A DNA stretch of 64,000 bases, taken from Marinobacter caseinilyticus (GTDB lineage Bacteria > Pseudomonadota > Gammaproteobacteria > Pseudomonadales > Oleiphilaceae). Below, one piece after another: positions 63,996-64,000 of this stretch. Under the pieces are notes generated by a model. That model was not told where the DNA came from. It saw only the letters and a program-made list of their open reading frames with translations, and searched no databases. The position numbers and the translations under genes are program-made. How positions within the stretch are numbered: the first letter of the stretch is position 1; every line of letters begins with the position of its first letter. Where the stretch lies: assembly GCF_011074955.1 (NCBI RefSeq), contig NZ_WUQJ01000034.1:209474-273473 (forward strand), in the 5' to 3' direction.

Positions 63996-64000
63996 AACGC

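Noticed and set aside
58878..64000. tRNA-integrated genomic island or prophage with att duplication
   Set aside because: No tyrosine integrase, phage genes or duplicated tRNA 3' end are visible; attC sites explain the region better.
1..64000. CRISPR array
   Set aside because: No regularly spaced identical repeats with unique spacers; the only repeated elements are the attC sites and the IS ends.

Overview
The window is a piece of gammaproteobacterial chromosome, probably from a marine or halophilic Oceanospirillales/Alteromonadales-type organism (Marinobacter- or Saccharospirillum-like). The basis is gene content and order (minCDE; hemA-prfA-prmC; lolB-ispE-tRNA-Gln-prs-rplY-pth-ychF; rnr-rlmB-rpsF-rpsR-rplI-dnaB-alr), an even, moderately high GC content, and a cassette array of the chromosomal-integron type. 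The exact genus cannot be read from the sequence alone.

Layout. 0-6.7 kb: a DUF1244/HopJ/minCDE run, a DUF2804 gene, a START-domain protein, a CBS protein and a PIN-PhoH ATPase. 6.9-14.3 kb, minus strand: a chemoreceptor, a NIPSNAP protein, YjbQ and a tightly packed operon DUF432-like / MscS channel / RimB-like protease / RimK / aspartoacylase-like peptidase. 14.5-28.2 kb: photolyase; hemA-prfA-prmC-moeB with overlapping ends; lipoprotein biogenesis and isoprenoid genes, prs, rplY, pth, ychF, a phosphopantetheinyl transferase, and tRNA-Gln and tRNA-Met.

28.3-37 kb: an accessory one-carbon island. It has a DmdA/LigM-type tetrahydrofolate-dependent demethylase, a divergent methylene-THF reductase and a formate-THF ligase (fhs) broken by a small deletion. 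Facing them are a GbdR/GlxA-type regulator and an 856-residue FAD/GcvT dehydrogenase. Together these look like a pathway that strips methyl groups from an unidentified methylated compound, passes them to THF and oxidises them to formate.

37.5-50.3 kb: SRAP, MetY, LipA, an MMPL exporter, a periplasmic binding protein, a Spy-like protein, RbgA, an AraC regulator, a DUF962 protein, FabB and an RmlD-like protein. 50.4-58.5 kb, minus strand: alr, dnaB, rplI, a membrane protein, rpsR, rpsF, rlmB, rnr. RimK and RimB-like (12 kb) and their presumed substrate S6 (55 kb), which has a long acidic tail ending in EEE, are both in the window.

58.8-64 kb: beyond a tRNA-Leu lies an integron cassette array on the minus strand. 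It has six cassettes, five intact attC sites, a degenerate terminal attC, and a further attC split by a complete 1828-bp IS1182-type element. The cassettes encode a cupin, an ABM-fold protein, a small membrane protein and several unrecognised products. No integrase gene is in the window; the orientation predicts it beyond the right edge. This array is the most likely home of undescribed functions here.
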